This document shows, in pieces, positions 1 to 10,172 of a stretch of 64,000 nucleotides of DNA. Made by a program: the position numbers and the translations under genes. The DNA is taken from assembly GCF_018691265.1 (NCBI RefSeq), contig NW_024881300.1, positions 7,223,546 through 7,287,545 on the forward strand, given 5' to 3'. How positions within the stretch are numbered: position 1 is the stretch's first letter; each line of letters opens with the position of its first letter. Below the pieces are notes generated by a model. The model was given only the letters and a program-made list of their open reading frames with translations, did not search any database and was not told the origin of the DNA. Origin of the DNA: Tyto alba. Lineage: Eukaryota; Chordata; Aves; Strigiformes; Tytonidae.

Positions 1-313
1 GAAACTGCCTCTAGGCATCTTTGATTTGTATGGTTAGCATTTACTCCCTAAGGTCTTATAGACCTTGGCAGCATTAGAAATGATATTTTCACATGCATGA
101 ATTGCCCTTGACTAATTTCTCCAGTACGGACTGAACATAAATAACTTTCCTTTGGCAGTTGCATTTTTTTACTTTTCACTTGTTTATTTTTAAGAAACAT
201 GGTGTAAATGTATGCATAGTTATTCAAAATACTGAAAAATAAATCTTTATTAAAGTTTGGTTGATAATGTGCATTATTGTTTTCCTAGAATATGGTAGTG
301 CTAGATGGAATGA
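1..313. other. Unique AT-rich flank, no gene seen
   Basis: This stretch leads into the pyrimidine array. I see no repeat family, no splice-flanked open frame and no RNA gene in it. Confidence 0.6.
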
Positions 314-1271
314 TTTCTTTTCTTTTTTTTTCTTTTTTTTTCTTTTCTTTCTTTTCTTTTCCTTTTCTTTTCTTTTCTTTTCTTTTCTTTTCTTTTCTTT
401 TCTTTTCTTTTCTTTTCTTTTCTTTTCTTTTCTTTTCTTTTCTTTTCTTTTCTTTTCTTTTCTTTTCTTTTCTTTTCTTTTCTTTTCTTTCCTTTCCTTT
501 CCTTTCCTTTCCTTTCCTTTCCTTTCCTTTCCTTTCCTTTCCTTTCCTTTCCTTTCCTTTCCTTTCCTTTCCTTTCCTTTCCTTTCCTTTCCTTTCCTTT
601 CCTTTCCTTTCCTTTCCTTTCCTTTCCTTTCCTTTCCTTTCCTTTCCTTTCCTTTCCTTTCCTTTCCTTTCCTTTCCTTTCCTTTCCTTTCCTTTCCTTT
701 CCTTTCCTTTCCTTTCCTTTCCTTTCCTTTCCTTTCCTTTCCTTTCCTTTCCTTTCCTTTCCTTTCCTTTCCTTTCCTTTCCTTTCCTTTCCTTTCCTTT
801 CCTTTCCTTTCCTTTCCTTTCCTTTCCTTTCCTTTCCTTTCCTTTCCTTTCCTTTCCTTTCCTTTCCTTTCCTTTCCTTTCCTTTCCTTTCCTTTCCTTT
901 CCTTTCCTTTCCTTTCCTTTCCTTTCCTTTCCTTTCCTTTCCTTTCCTTTCCTTTCCTTTCCTTTCCTTTCCTTTCCTTTCCTTTCCTTTCCTTTCCTTT
1001 CCTTTCCTTTCCTTTCCTTTCCTTTCCTTTCCTTTCCTTTCCTTTCCTTTCCTTTTCCTTTTCCTTTTCTTTTCTCTTTTCTTTTCTTTTCTTTTCTTTT
1101 CTTTTCTTTTCTTTTCTTTTCTTTTCTTTTCTTTTCTTTTCTTTTCTTTTCTTTTCTTTTCTTTTCTTTTCTTTTCTTTTCTTTTCTTTTCTTTTCTTTT
1201 CTTTTCTTTTCTTTTCTTTTCTTTTCTTTTCTTTTCTTTTCTTTTCTTTTCTTTTCTTTTCTATTTTTTTC
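314..1271. repeat. Compound pentanucleotide array (CTTTT)n-(CCTTT)n-(CTTTT)n
   Basis: A pure pyrimidine tract on the plus strand (purine on the minus strand). It opens with irregular T runs broken by C (314-361). Then come 25 perfect CTTTT units (362-486), 112 perfect CCTTT units (491-1050), a short mixed junction (1051-1080) and 36 perfect CTTTT units (1081-1260), ending in a worn T-rich edge. The two outer blocks share a motif and the inner block differs by one T-to-C change, so the inner motif probably arose within a CTTTT array and expanded. Two overlapping frames of about 350 codons run through it and encode only F, L, S and P repeats, so they are not genes. Homopurine-homopyrimidine mirror sequence of this length can form triplex (H-DNA); that is known of the class and not shown here. 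Confidence 0.97.
491..1050. repeat. Uninterrupted (CCTTT)112 core
   Basis: 560 bases of CCTTT with no visible interruption, flanked on both sides by CTTTT units. Such purity implies recent expansion or active homogenisation, because an old array would have collected point changes. On the minus strand the unit is AAAGG. Its length in the assembly may not equal the length in the animal, since reads shorter than the array cannot fix it. Confidence 0.95.
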
Positions 1272-4200
1272 TACATCTCCCTCTCAGAATCATACAGTAA
1301 CTTTTGATATTATTCTCCCCCATAGTAGTTATGCATTTCTAAGAACAGACTGAAATTAATTTTCTCATTGTGGCATGGGACATGTAATCCATATCAGCCT
1401 TCCTTATTTAGTTGGTGAACATCAAAAAAGAGTAAGTTTCAGAAAGTTTTGGGTTTTGCAAAATTTGACTTCCAGTAAAAAACATGCCAGGACCACTGAA
1501 AATAATACGAGATACGTGGTAAGTAGCAACATCAGAGAACAGATCTGGAGAGAAATACGGGAACATAACAGAACTTCACTATCAGTACTGAAGCCTCAAG
1601 AAAATACCTTATGCTGTGTCACCTACTGGCTTCCAGACTGGAAGCCCAGAATATGAGCACTGCAGTGTCAGAGACAGAGAAGTTCCCATGTTTGTCGTAG
1701 ACATAGGATGTGACCTGCCAAGTTATGCAACTTGGCATCATCAGTGAAGATGATAAGGATTGGAAAACAAGATTTCTCAGTCCAAATTCAAGCTCTACAG
1801 CTGAGCCACTGTGTTGTGTGTTAAGGGAAAGCACTAGATTAGAGAATGCATTAACTGCCATGGGGCTGAACATTATTAGAAAATGGATGTGATTTTGGTA
1901 CTTACTGAGACGTGTTCAGTAATTCTAGTAGAAAGCAGATAACTCTTTAATTTACCTGGTCAAGGTAAACCATATGTAACTATAAATGAATGGAGGATGG
2001 TCAGGTGAGTTAGTAGCAAATAATTATTATGGAGTAATTCAGCTTTTTGAATCTGTAGCTATTAACAGCTTGTTAGAAATGTACTAAATAATTTGCATGG
2101 AGTCTCTGATACAATGTATGCAATCATCTGTAGATACAGTGAATACTTTCTTAGTGATGCAACTGGAAAACGCATGAATGTACTACAAGGTAGTCTGTCA
2201 CAATTCATATAACATTAGCTGAGGCACAACCCTGTGATGTGTTTTCTACACATAATCCTTGGCTAGGAAGAGGATTTTTCCTTCTCACCTGGAGACATAT
2301 TTTCATTTCCTTTTACAATGTTCTCACCTGACATTTTCCTGACCTTTGGCCAAAATTTTATTGACAGCAGTATGAGTTTAATTGTCTAATTCTTGAATTG
2401 TGTTTGTGATGGAAACAATACCTTCATTTCCTGACACCATTTTCAGAAAATCTGGAAGCAGTCCCAGCACTGCATCACCAGCTACAGCAAGACTGTGACC
2501 AGGGACTGGAGAAGGATGTACCTTCCAGTCCTGTCTCCAGTGGTTCTCAGTGTGCTGTGCTGCACTGCACCCTTGGCAGCAGCACTCAGGAGTATATGGG
2601 CCTTGGTGATTTAACTATCTGAAAGACAAATTCATCATAGTAACTTTCTCACCATGTGCTGAACTAGTACCTGTGTAACACTGAAATTCCTCAAAGAAGT
2701 AGACAAGCAATACTTAATACCAATGACCTGAGTATTTCAAGCAGAAAATGATCTATTTAACTGGGAGCCCTTAAAGAGTTTTCCACTGTTTAGTTTTCAG
2801 AAGGAGAACCCTCTTTTCCCTCTTTTCATATTAAAGATTTTTTTACTAAATATTGCTACCTTTTTTCCTATATGACATACTGTGAACTTTTTCCTGGATT
2901 CCTATCAGTCACTAACTGTCATTTCTGCTGATATTATCTTTCAGATCTTTTGCTTTGTAAAATGTCTTTTCTGTGACAATATAATATAAAGAGTAACCTG
3001 ACAATGAGAGCCTGGAGGCAAAAGTCTCCTCTTGTTAATATGTTTGTTACAGAAATACAACGTTTTATAAAGACTGAAGCCCTAGTTTATAGGATTGGAA
3101 CCTGGCTGGGCTTTAGCCTAAAGAGAAAAGTCTTCAGCCTAAGAAACAGCTGTTCTACTGTGATTTTCAGTGTTAGTGCTATACACTAAGTACTCAAGGG
3201 TTATGTGCTCCTTAAAGGGCTTAGCTTTAGCTACTGTATTATAAACTATCCTGTGTTTATTATTTAAGTTGAAGACTGCTGAAAACTCTTGACAGTTTCT
3301 TGTGTTAGCTGTCTGAAGTAGTGTCAAAATGGCATACATTTTGTTCCTTTTAGAAAAAGCATAGGGTAATAGGAAGTTGGGAGTGGATAATTTTCTGATT
3401 ATGTGGCATGCTTCTCATTTCACAGGCTCACTGACAGTTTCAGAGAAACAAGAGGATAAATGTAAAACTGATCTTCCATCCACACGATGACACCTTAGAG
3501 GGTCTGAGAGAAAGTTCCAGTCAAATTCACATGCATTCAGGTAAGGATCTTATGTAACTTTTCATTATAAAACCATGACAGAATCAATGTTTTAGACAGA
3601 GTAAGCAGCTTTGATCACTGTGCTTTATTGATCAAAATATTTTTAAAACTTCAAATTTTAATCATCAGGTCAGAGTGAGAGCAGAGTTGACTACATCTCC
3701 ATCTGAAAACAATTGTAATCATTGAGGGGAAATAAAGGCTGAGGGAGGAGGAGCACTATGTATTTTCAGAGACATAAAGAATTAGATCACCTTAAATAGG
3801 TTGCCTCATCTGTGTGTTGATTCAATCTGATATTCTGTACTCTTTTCCTCTGTTGTGTTGTTATGCCGGACTAATAATATATTACACTATTGTTAAGGCA
3901 GACAAAATGGCTTTTTCTTGGGTTTTTTTACGTTATTTGGATTTACAGGATAAGATTATTACACAGAATTCCTTTATATGCTCAGCGTTAGAGCTAATCT
4001 CACATTCTTGACATTATCATTGTCCATGTCTATTCCAAGGAATTCCAACAAAAATTACTCAGTATGGTATATATATCGGTCTCTATAGATTTGTCCTCAT
4101 CACCTTAAGATAAGAAACGTAAAAATCTGAAAGGATTTGCGAAATGAAGCTATATAAAATCTTCACCTTACTCTCACACTTCTGTGTTATCACAGTGATC

Positions 4201-5202
4201 CATTGCTATTCATCTGCTCAGTATCACTTAGCATTGATTCCAAAGGAGGATTGACCTAGACTCATATTTGGTCAGAACACAATAAATGAAGATCATTCCT
4301 AATGCAGTGCTACCTTAGGATAAACAGTTGAAACAGACTTTTATTTAAAATATTAACTAACATGGTACTTTACCTAGATCTTGCCAGAGAGTTGCAAATG
4401 CATACTGTAGTTGTTACTACTGATCTGAGAATTGCTATAGGCTCATTAAGTTTTACTTACGGGAGTAATGCCTTGATTACTAAATTATTTATTTGGAATT
4501 ATTTGGGCTAATCCAGAAATTCTGTGTTGTTAAACCTAAACCAGAATCTGGATTTAAAAGAAAACAGGCTATGATGACTTAAGGAATATGGTTTCATCTC
4601 TTCAACATGGAAGTTATGCTAGTATGAATTTAGAAGTCAACTAAATCAAAAGAGTAATTTATGCTTAGTGATCCTGGCTTTGCTATAGTCAACACAGAAA
4701 AAGAACAAATAAGAAGGTTGGGGAAGCAATTCAGAATGGAGACCTGAACTAGGTGTTCTGAAGCATCACTATCTGGAAGAGGTACTAACTTCACAAGGTT
4801 AAATTTAACTTTTGTCTCATATTCAGAGGTACTGCAGAAATTCAGATCCACTCACATAGAACTGGCACTGACAATACTCAGCACTTGGCAGAACTGAGTA
4901 CAGGCTTAGCTGGACTTCTACAGATGAAACCATCTGAGAATTTCTGGCGACTAGAAATAGAAGTTTCTCCCTAATAATGGCAAGGAAGCATATGCAGGAT
5001 TTTTGCAAATGCATGTATTTACAATGGTAAAGACAGAGTCAAGGTATGTTCTAACTTTGATTATATGGAACACTTGTGGTATGGTGAGTTCTGTAGTTGT
5101 ATACTTGGAATGATACTATTACTCATCTCTATGCTCTCCATCTTAACATTCTTAACATACATGTCCCCCTAGACCGCATAAGCACACAGAAGGATTGTCA
5201 AA
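1272..5202. other. Intergenic or intronic sequence, no gene recognised
   Basis: Mostly AT-rich unique sequence. A patch near 2440-2620 is richer in G and C and contains a small hairpin (annotated separately). A 93-codon frame at 1375-1656 has no recognisable motif and I regard it as chance. No repeat family was recognised with confidence here. Confidence 0.5.
2503..2531. other. Small perfect hairpin
   Basis: GGACTGG (2503-2509) pairs with CCAGTCC (2525-2531), and AAGG (2512-2515) pairs with CCTT (2521-2524). This leaves a two-base bulge on one side and a five-base loop. At 11 base pairs it is too short for an ordinary microRNA precursor. It may be chance or the remains of an old repeat. Confidence 0.5.
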
Positions 5203-5317
5203 CTATTATACAGATGGGAAATTAAGTAATTTGCCTCAAGCTACAAAAGAAGGCATAGGAATCAAGAGGCTTCCTATCTCCTGTTCGATAGTCTAAATCA
5301 CAGGACTGTCTTTCCTC
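5203..5317 (+). repeat. MIR-like ancient SINE relic
   Basis: The order of segments follows the 3' half of MIR-type (CORE) SINEs. First comes a TACAGATGGGAA block (5209-5220), next AAGTAATTTGCCTCAAGCTAC (within 5224-5244), then a GGAATCAAG block near 5259, followed by a CTTCCTATCTCCTG block and a final CTTTCC segment. About 15 bases usual between the first two blocks appear to be missing. Recognised from memory of the consensus, not by alignment, so the exact family and edges are uncertain. Confidence 0.55.
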
Positions 5318-6076
5318 ACTAATTTTTTTGTAGTTGTCCAAAGTGAGCCACAAAAACAATGTAGTTGATTTCTCAGTGAAGTAGATTTCATAGGCATACA
5401 ATAAAGGGCACGTTAACAATTTTTCAACAGCTACACCTAATTACTCAGGCTCTTGAATATGCATTGCAGAAGTTTCCTCTACCTGTGAATTCATCAGTCT
5501 TACTGTTCAGCTTTAATTACTTTACTTTTTCTTCTTTGATTAATTTGTATTGTTTTAGCATTGATGTACTCATTGTTCTACTTAAAATAATTGAATAATG
5601 AAACCTTAAAATTCTTTGCATGTGGTGTCTATAAATTTACACCTAACAAACCTTGAATGTAATGTTTCCAAGCCACTTAAAGAAGAGCAACTCACACATA
5701 CCTGTGCAAACACCATTCTATTGTAGTGTTTATCACAGTAAAATAGTGGGTTTTTTAAATTGAGCTATGTGTTCTGAGCAAGATGCACAAGTGCATAAGG
5801 CAGGAGAGCCTGAGGTTGTATTTGATCACAAGCTTCACACAATCTGACTGGGTCAATGAGTTTTTCCAGACAATTTAGACAATTTTCTCTCTGCAGACAA
5901 AATCCCTCAATTTCTCCTTAATGTCTATCAAGGTAAGTTTCACAAAGTATTTCAGAAGTCTCTTTTTTTAATTTTTATTTTATTTTTTGTTGTTGTTTTT
6001 GATTCTGTTTTTTCTTTTTTAAAGTTGTACCCACCTCCTTCTTCTGGTACAAAATAAAAAGATTCCAAGGTGGTGA
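5318..6076. other. Unique sequence with T-rich low-complexity tract
   Basis: No gene seen. A T-rich, partly TTG-repetitive tract at about 5961-6020 lies just before the 5' truncation point of the CR1 element. A-T rich targets are common at LINE insertion sites, but no target duplication could be identified. Confidence 0.5.
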
Positions 6077-6261
6077 AGAGGGCTTTAAAATAAAGTTGCT
6101 GAGAGAGGGGAACCTCAATCCATCCCACTCCTACCAGTTTGATGCCAATGTCAGCAACCGATCCCCAGAGCCTGGAGAGGGATCACAGGTCATCAGGAGA
6201 GCAGCTGAGGAGCAGTACAGAGGAATTTCAACCACTCCAGCCAGTAAGTGAGCATCATGGG

Positions 6262-7715
6262 GGCCCAACTTAAATGCCTCTATGCAAATGCACATAGCAT
6301 GGGGAATAATAAACAAGAGGAGTTAGAAACACATGCACACCTGCAGGGCTGCAATCTTACAGGCATCATGGAGATGTGGTAGGATGACTCTTATGACTAG
6401 AGTGTTGGAATGGAAGGATACGGGCTCTTTAGAAAGGACAGGCAGGAGGGACAAGGAGTGGGGGGTCACCCTCTATGTCAGTGACCAGCTGGAGTGCATG
6501 GAGCTCTGGTTGGGGATGGATAAGGTGCTGACTGAGAGTTTATGGGTCAGGATTAAAGGGAGAGTAGGGACAGGTGGCATTATAGTGGGGATCTGCTACA
6601 GGCCACCCAACGAGGAAGACCAAGCAGGATGAGGCCCTCTAAGATGGATAGGAGCAGCCTCATTTTCATAAGCCCTGGACCTCCTGGGGGACTTCAACCA
6701 TCCTGGTATTTGTTGGAGGGACAAAACAGCAGGTCATAAGCAATCCAGAAGTTTCCTGGAATGCGTTGATGATAACTTCCTTCTCCAAGTGATAGAGGAG
6801 CCAAGGAGAGGTGCTACGTTGGACCTTCTCACCAACAAGGAAGGGCTGGTGGGGAATGTAAAGCTCAAGGGCAGCCTTGGCTGCAGTGACTATGAAACTG
6901 TGGAGTTCAAGATCCTTAAGTCAGTGAGGAGGGCATGCAGCAAGCTCAATGTCTTGGTCTTCAGGAGAGCTGACTTTGGCCTCTTGAGGGATCTGCTTGG
7001 CACGGTAACATGGGGTAAGGCCCTAGAGGAAAGAGGGACCCAGGAAAGCTGGTTGATACTCAAGGATCACCTCCAAGCTCAGGAGCAACGCATCCTGACA
7101 AAGAGGAAGTCAGATAAGAATGTCAGGAGGCTGCGTGGATGAACAAGAAGCTCCTGGACAAACTAAAGTATAAAAAGGAAGCCTACAGAGTGTGGAAGCA
7201 AAGACAGGTAGCCTGGGAAGAATACAGAGAAACTGTCCAGGTAGCCAGGGATCAGGTTAGGAAGGCCAAAGACCAAATACAATTAAATCTGGTCAGGGAC
7301 ATCAAGAAACAGAAAAAGCTTTTACAGGTATGTTGGTGATAAAAGGAAGACTAGGGAAAGTGTGGACCCTCTCTGGACGGAAAAGGCAGAGTTGGTCACC
7401 CAGGATATGGAGAAGTCTGAGTTAATGACTTTTTTTGCCTCAGTCTTCACCAGCAAGTGTTCCAGCCACATCACCCAAGATGCAGAAGGCAAAAGCATGG
7501 ACTTGGAGAATGAAGAACCGCCCACTGTAGGAGATCAGGTTTGAGACTATCTGAGGAACCTGAAGGTGCACAAGTCCATGGGAACTGATGAGATGTATCT
7601 GCAGGTCCTGAAGGAACTGGCAGATGAAGTGGCTAAGCCACTATCCATCATATTTGAGAAGTCGTGGCAGTCCAGTGAAGTTCCCACTGACTGGAAACGG
7701 GGAAACATAACTCCC
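6262..7715 (+). pseudogene. CR1 ORF2 fragment: endonuclease, linker and start of reverse transcriptase
   Basis: The N-terminal portion starts around LKCLYANAHSMGN (about 6271), the usual beginning of the APE-like endonuclease in CR1. In-frame stops appear early (TAG after MEMW near 6378 and after SYD), followed by a frameshift near 6440-6460 into the frame of GVTLYVSDQLECME. The GDFNHP motif is kept near 6687. The terminal SDH motif, whose histidine is catalytic in APE-type endonucleases, reads SDY because codon 6891-6893 is TAT. The linker is open in two overlapping pieces (6789-7142 and 7139-7339). The early reverse transcriptase part ([27 protein letters not shown]) runs to the LTR insertion. 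The product cannot be functional. Confidence 0.93.
7711..7715. repeat. Left target-site duplication of the LTR
   Basis: CTCCC directly precedes the TGTC end of the LTR. Its partner at 8786-8790 reads CCCCC, one mismatch. Removing the LTR and one copy restores the CR1 reading in which this run is followed by ATTTTAAAAAAGG. Confidence 0.7.
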
Positions 7716-7784
7716 TGTCCCGAGTTGAGTGAGTGGTGAAGTTTTCTGGGGGCGGAGAGGGGGCTATAGGGGTGTCCCCCTGTG

Positions 7785-7799
7785 AGAAGCTTCTCGAAG
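7785..7799. promoter_or_regulatory. Perfect three-unit heat-shock element in LTR U3
   Basis: The sequence reads GAA (7786-7788), two bases, TTC (7791-7793), two bases, GAA (7796-7798). This is the alternating pattern nGAAnnTTCnnGAAn bound by HSF trimers. It lies about 75 bases upstream of the TATA-like box. It also overlaps a 12-bp palindrome (7784-7795). Binding and heat response are inferred, not shown. Confidence 0.6.
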
Positions 7800-7844
7800 C
7801 TCCCCCATCTCCAAGTCAGCTCCACTTCTGTTTGGAAAACTGAG

Positions 7845-7878
7845 CCAATCAGCTGCACCCCTGCGATAATGTATTTAA
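7845..7878 (+). promoter_or_regulatory. LTR core promoter: CCAAT box and TATA-like box
   Basis: CCAAT at 7845-7849 is followed by TATTTAA at 7872-7878. If this TATA-like box is used, transcription would start near 7900-7910, defining the U3/R border. The order and spacing are usual for retroviral LTRs. Confidence 0.65.
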
Positions 7879-8592
7879 GAAGGGACGTGGTGACGGGCAG
7901 TGGGACTTGTGAGGAGGAGTTGCAGCAGCTGCGTGAACACCAAGGTCAGTGGAGGAACGGAGGAAGAAAGGAGGGGGGAGGTGTGCCGGAGCAGAGACCC
8001 CCCTGTATCCTGTGGTGAGATGGCAGGGTGGCCCCCCCTGACAACCATGAAGATCTATGGTGGAGCAGACATTGATTTATGGCCCGTGGCTTCTGCCTGG
8101 GTCATCAAGGTGCTGTGCCTGAAGAAGGCCGGGGTCTTGTGGGACAAGTTAGCCCCACTGTTGTAATTCAGCACTGGTAGGATTGCAGCATGCGGGGGTG
8201 TCCCAAGCTGGAGCAGCTCGGGAAGGGCTGCAGCCATGGGAGGGAATCCAGTTAGAGAAAGTTGGTGACCCACAACAGAGCAGTGTGGGGAATGCTGCGG
8301 CCCATGGGAGGAACTCACGTCAGAGAAAGTTTGTGGAGGACTGTCTCCTGTGAGAGGGGGACCACACTGGAGCAGGAAGAAGAAGTTCCAGAAGCTTCCC
8401 CCACTGAAGATGGAAGAAGTGGCAGCACTGACTGCACCCCCCATTCCCTGCCCCTGCGCTGCTGGGGGGAGGAGGTAGAGATATTGGGAGCAGAGATGAG
8501 CCTGGGAAGAAGGGAGGGGTGGGGGGAAGGTGTTCTCAAGATGTGGCAATGCTTCTCACTGTCCTACTCTGTTACATGTTGTTAGTGTCTGT

Positions 8593-8598
8593 AATAAA
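8593..8598 (+). terminator. LTR polyadenylation signal AATAAA
   Basis: AATAAA is followed within about 10-30 bases by a TG-rich then T-rich stretch, the usual arrangement of a poly(A) signal and its downstream element. It would place the R/U5 border near 8610-8620, leaving a U5 of about 170 bases. Confidence 0.65.
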
Positions 8599-8785
8599 TG
8601 TATGTTCTTTTTTCCTTCCCCTAAGGATTCTGCCTTTTGTTCGTAAACATAAAGGGGGAATTTTTTTTCCCCATCCCAGTCCTATCTTGAACCCCAATCC
8701 TGGCTCTCTGTCCCTTCTTATTGCCGTAAGAGAAGGGAGAGCTGCTGTGTGGTGGTTGGCTGCCGACCAGGCCCAAACCACGACA

Positions 8786-8790
8786 CCCCC
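8786..8790. repeat. Right target-site duplication of the LTR
   Basis: CCCCC follows the GACA end of the LTR and differs by one base from the left copy CTCCC. The CR1 reading resumes immediately after it. Confidence 0.65.
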
Positions 8791-9912
8791 ATTTTAAAAA
8801 AGGGAAATAAAGAGGATCCAGGGAACTAAAGCCAGTCAGTCTCACCTCTGTGCCCAGCAAGATCATGGAGCAGATCTTCCTGGAAACTATGCTAGGGCAC
8901 ATGATAAATAAAGGGGTGATTGTTGGCAGCTAGCATGGTTTCACTAAGGGCAAATGGTGCCTGACAAATATGGTGGTCTTCTATGATGGGGTTACAGGGT
9001 GGATAAGGGAAGAACAACTGTCATCTACCTGGACTTGTGCAAAGCATTTGACACTGTCCATCATTACGTCCTTGTCTCTAAATTGGAGAGACATGAGTTT
9101 GATGGATGGACCACTTGGTGGATTAGGATTTGGCTGGGTGGTCACACTCAGAGATTTGCAGTGAACAGCTTAATGTCCAAGTGGAGAGGAGTGACAAGTG
9201 GCATTCCTCAGGGGTTGGTGTTGGGACCGGCGGTGTTTAACATCTTTGTTGGTGACATGGATAGTGGGATTGCGTGCACCCTCAGCAACTTCACCAATGA
9301 CACCAAGTTGTTTGGTGTGGTCAACATGCTGGGGGAAAGGGATACCATCCAGAGGAACCTGGACAGGCTGGAGAGGTGGACCTGTGCAAACCTCATGAAA
9401 TTTAACAAGGCCAAGTGCAAGGTCCTGCACATGAGTAGGGACAATCCCCAGCACAAATACAGGCTGTGTGGGGAATGGACTGAGAGCAGCCCTGTGGGCA
9501 AGAACTTGGTGTTGGTTGACAAAAAGCTCAACATGATCTGTCAATGTGCACTTGGAGCCCAGAAAGCCAACCGTATCCTTGGATGCATCAAGAGAAGTGT
9601 AGCTTGCAGGTCAAGGAAGGGGATTTTCCCCCATACTCTGCTCTCATGAGATCCCACCTGGAGTACTACGTTCAGCTCTGGGGCCCCCAAGATAGGACAT
9701 GGACCTGTTGGAATGAGTCCAGAGGAGGCCATGAAGATGATTAGGGGGTTGGAGAACCTCCCTTATGATGACAGGCTGAGAGAGTTGGGGTTGTTCAACC
9801 TGGAGAAGAGAAGGCTCCCGGGAGACCTTATAGTCACCTTCCAGTACTTAAAAGGGGCTAGAGGAAAGACAGGGAGGGACTTTTTACAAGGGCATGTAGT
9901 GATAGGATAAGA
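8791..9912 (+). pseudogene. CR1 ORF2 fragment: reverse transcriptase catalytic part and C-terminus
   Basis: After the LTR, CR1 coding resumes with a worn form of the usual KKGNKEDPGNY region and continues through PVSLTSVPSKIMEQ. The longest open piece is 8999-9649. It holds reverse transcriptase motif A (YLDLCKAFDTV, aspartate kept), the SGIPQG motif (about 9200) and motif C. CR1 normally has FADD at motif C, while here 9290-9301 encode FTND, so the first of the two metal-binding aspartates is asparagine. Stops and shifts follow near 9648-9713, and the last piece (9713-9910) matches the C-terminal LRELGLF region. Loss of motif C alone would abolish activity. Confidence 0.94.
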
Positions 9913-10172
9913 GGTAATGGCTTTAAACTGAAAGAGGGTAGATTTAGATTAGATATAAGGAAGAAGCTCTTTACAATGAGGGTGGTGAAACACTGCTACA
10001 GGTTGCCCAGAGAAGCTGTGGCTGCCTCCTCCCTGGAAGGGTTCAAGGCCAGGTTGGACGGGGCTTTGAACAACCTGGTCTGATGGAAGGTGTCCTTGTC
10101 CGTGGCAGGGGAGTTGGGACTAGATGATCTTTAAGGTCCCTTCCAACCCAAACCATTCTATGATTCTGTGAT
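9913..10172 (+). repeat. CR1 3' UTR and terminal octamers
   Basis: A conserved CR1 3' region covers the last coding residues and UTR, including the GGTTGCCCAGAGAAGCTGTG segment near 10000-10020. It ends with ATTCTATG (10155-10162) and ATTCTGTG (10163-10170) plus AT. These octamers serve as the recognition end for CR1 reverse transcriptase. As usual for CR1 there is no poly(A) tail. Confidence 0.95.

Larger units (their letters stand above)
7716..8785 (+). mobile_element. Solitary LTR of an endogenous retrovirus, nested in the CR1
   Basis: A 1070-bp block interrupts the CR1 reverse transcriptase region. It begins TGTC and ends GACA (a 4-bp inverted repeat with the TG...CA ends required by retroviral integrase) and has a 5-bp near-perfect flanking duplication. 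Promoter-like sites lie in the first 165 bases and an AATAAA lies at 8593-8598, so it is in the same orientation as the CR1. No internal retroviral coding sequence, primer-binding site or second LTR is present, as expected after recombination between two LTRs. A 5-bp duplication fits ERVL-type and some other retroviral integrases; the family is an inference. Several overlapping short frames inside it look like shadows of GC-rich sequence and not genes. Confidence 0.85.
6077..10172 (+). mobile_element. CR1 LINE (non-LTR retrotransposon), 5'-truncated, inactive
   Basis: CR1 elements copy themselves by target-primed reverse transcription using an APE-type endonuclease and a reverse transcriptase encoded in ORF2. 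This copy holds nearly all of ORF2 in sense orientation plus the 3' UTR. The translation can be followed in order through endonuclease (GDFNHP at about 6687-6704), linker ([11 protein letters not shown] at about 7136), reverse transcriptase (YLDLCKAFDTV near 9026-9058, SGIPQG near 9200) and a C-terminal [14 protein letters not shown] block (about 9777-9818). The 3' end is the typical pair of octamers at 10155-10170. It is broken by frameshifts, stops and a nested LTR (7716-8785). Excluding that insertion about 3.0 kb of CR1 remains. ORF1 was not identified, and the 5' edge is uncertain by perhaps 50-100 bases. The subfamily is not assigned. Confidence 0.95.

Noticed and set aside
261..1353. 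Two overlapping frames of 348 and 353 codons
   Set aside because: They are translations of the pentanucleotide array in two frames and encode only F, L, S and P repeats.
7782..8902. Several overlapping frames on both strands inside the LTR
   Set aside because: GC-rich LTR sequence leaves many frames open. None resembles a retroviral or host protein, and they shadow each other.
9170..9544. 124-codon minus-strand frame in the CR1
   Set aside because: It is the antisense shadow of the CR1 reverse transcriptase coding sequence.
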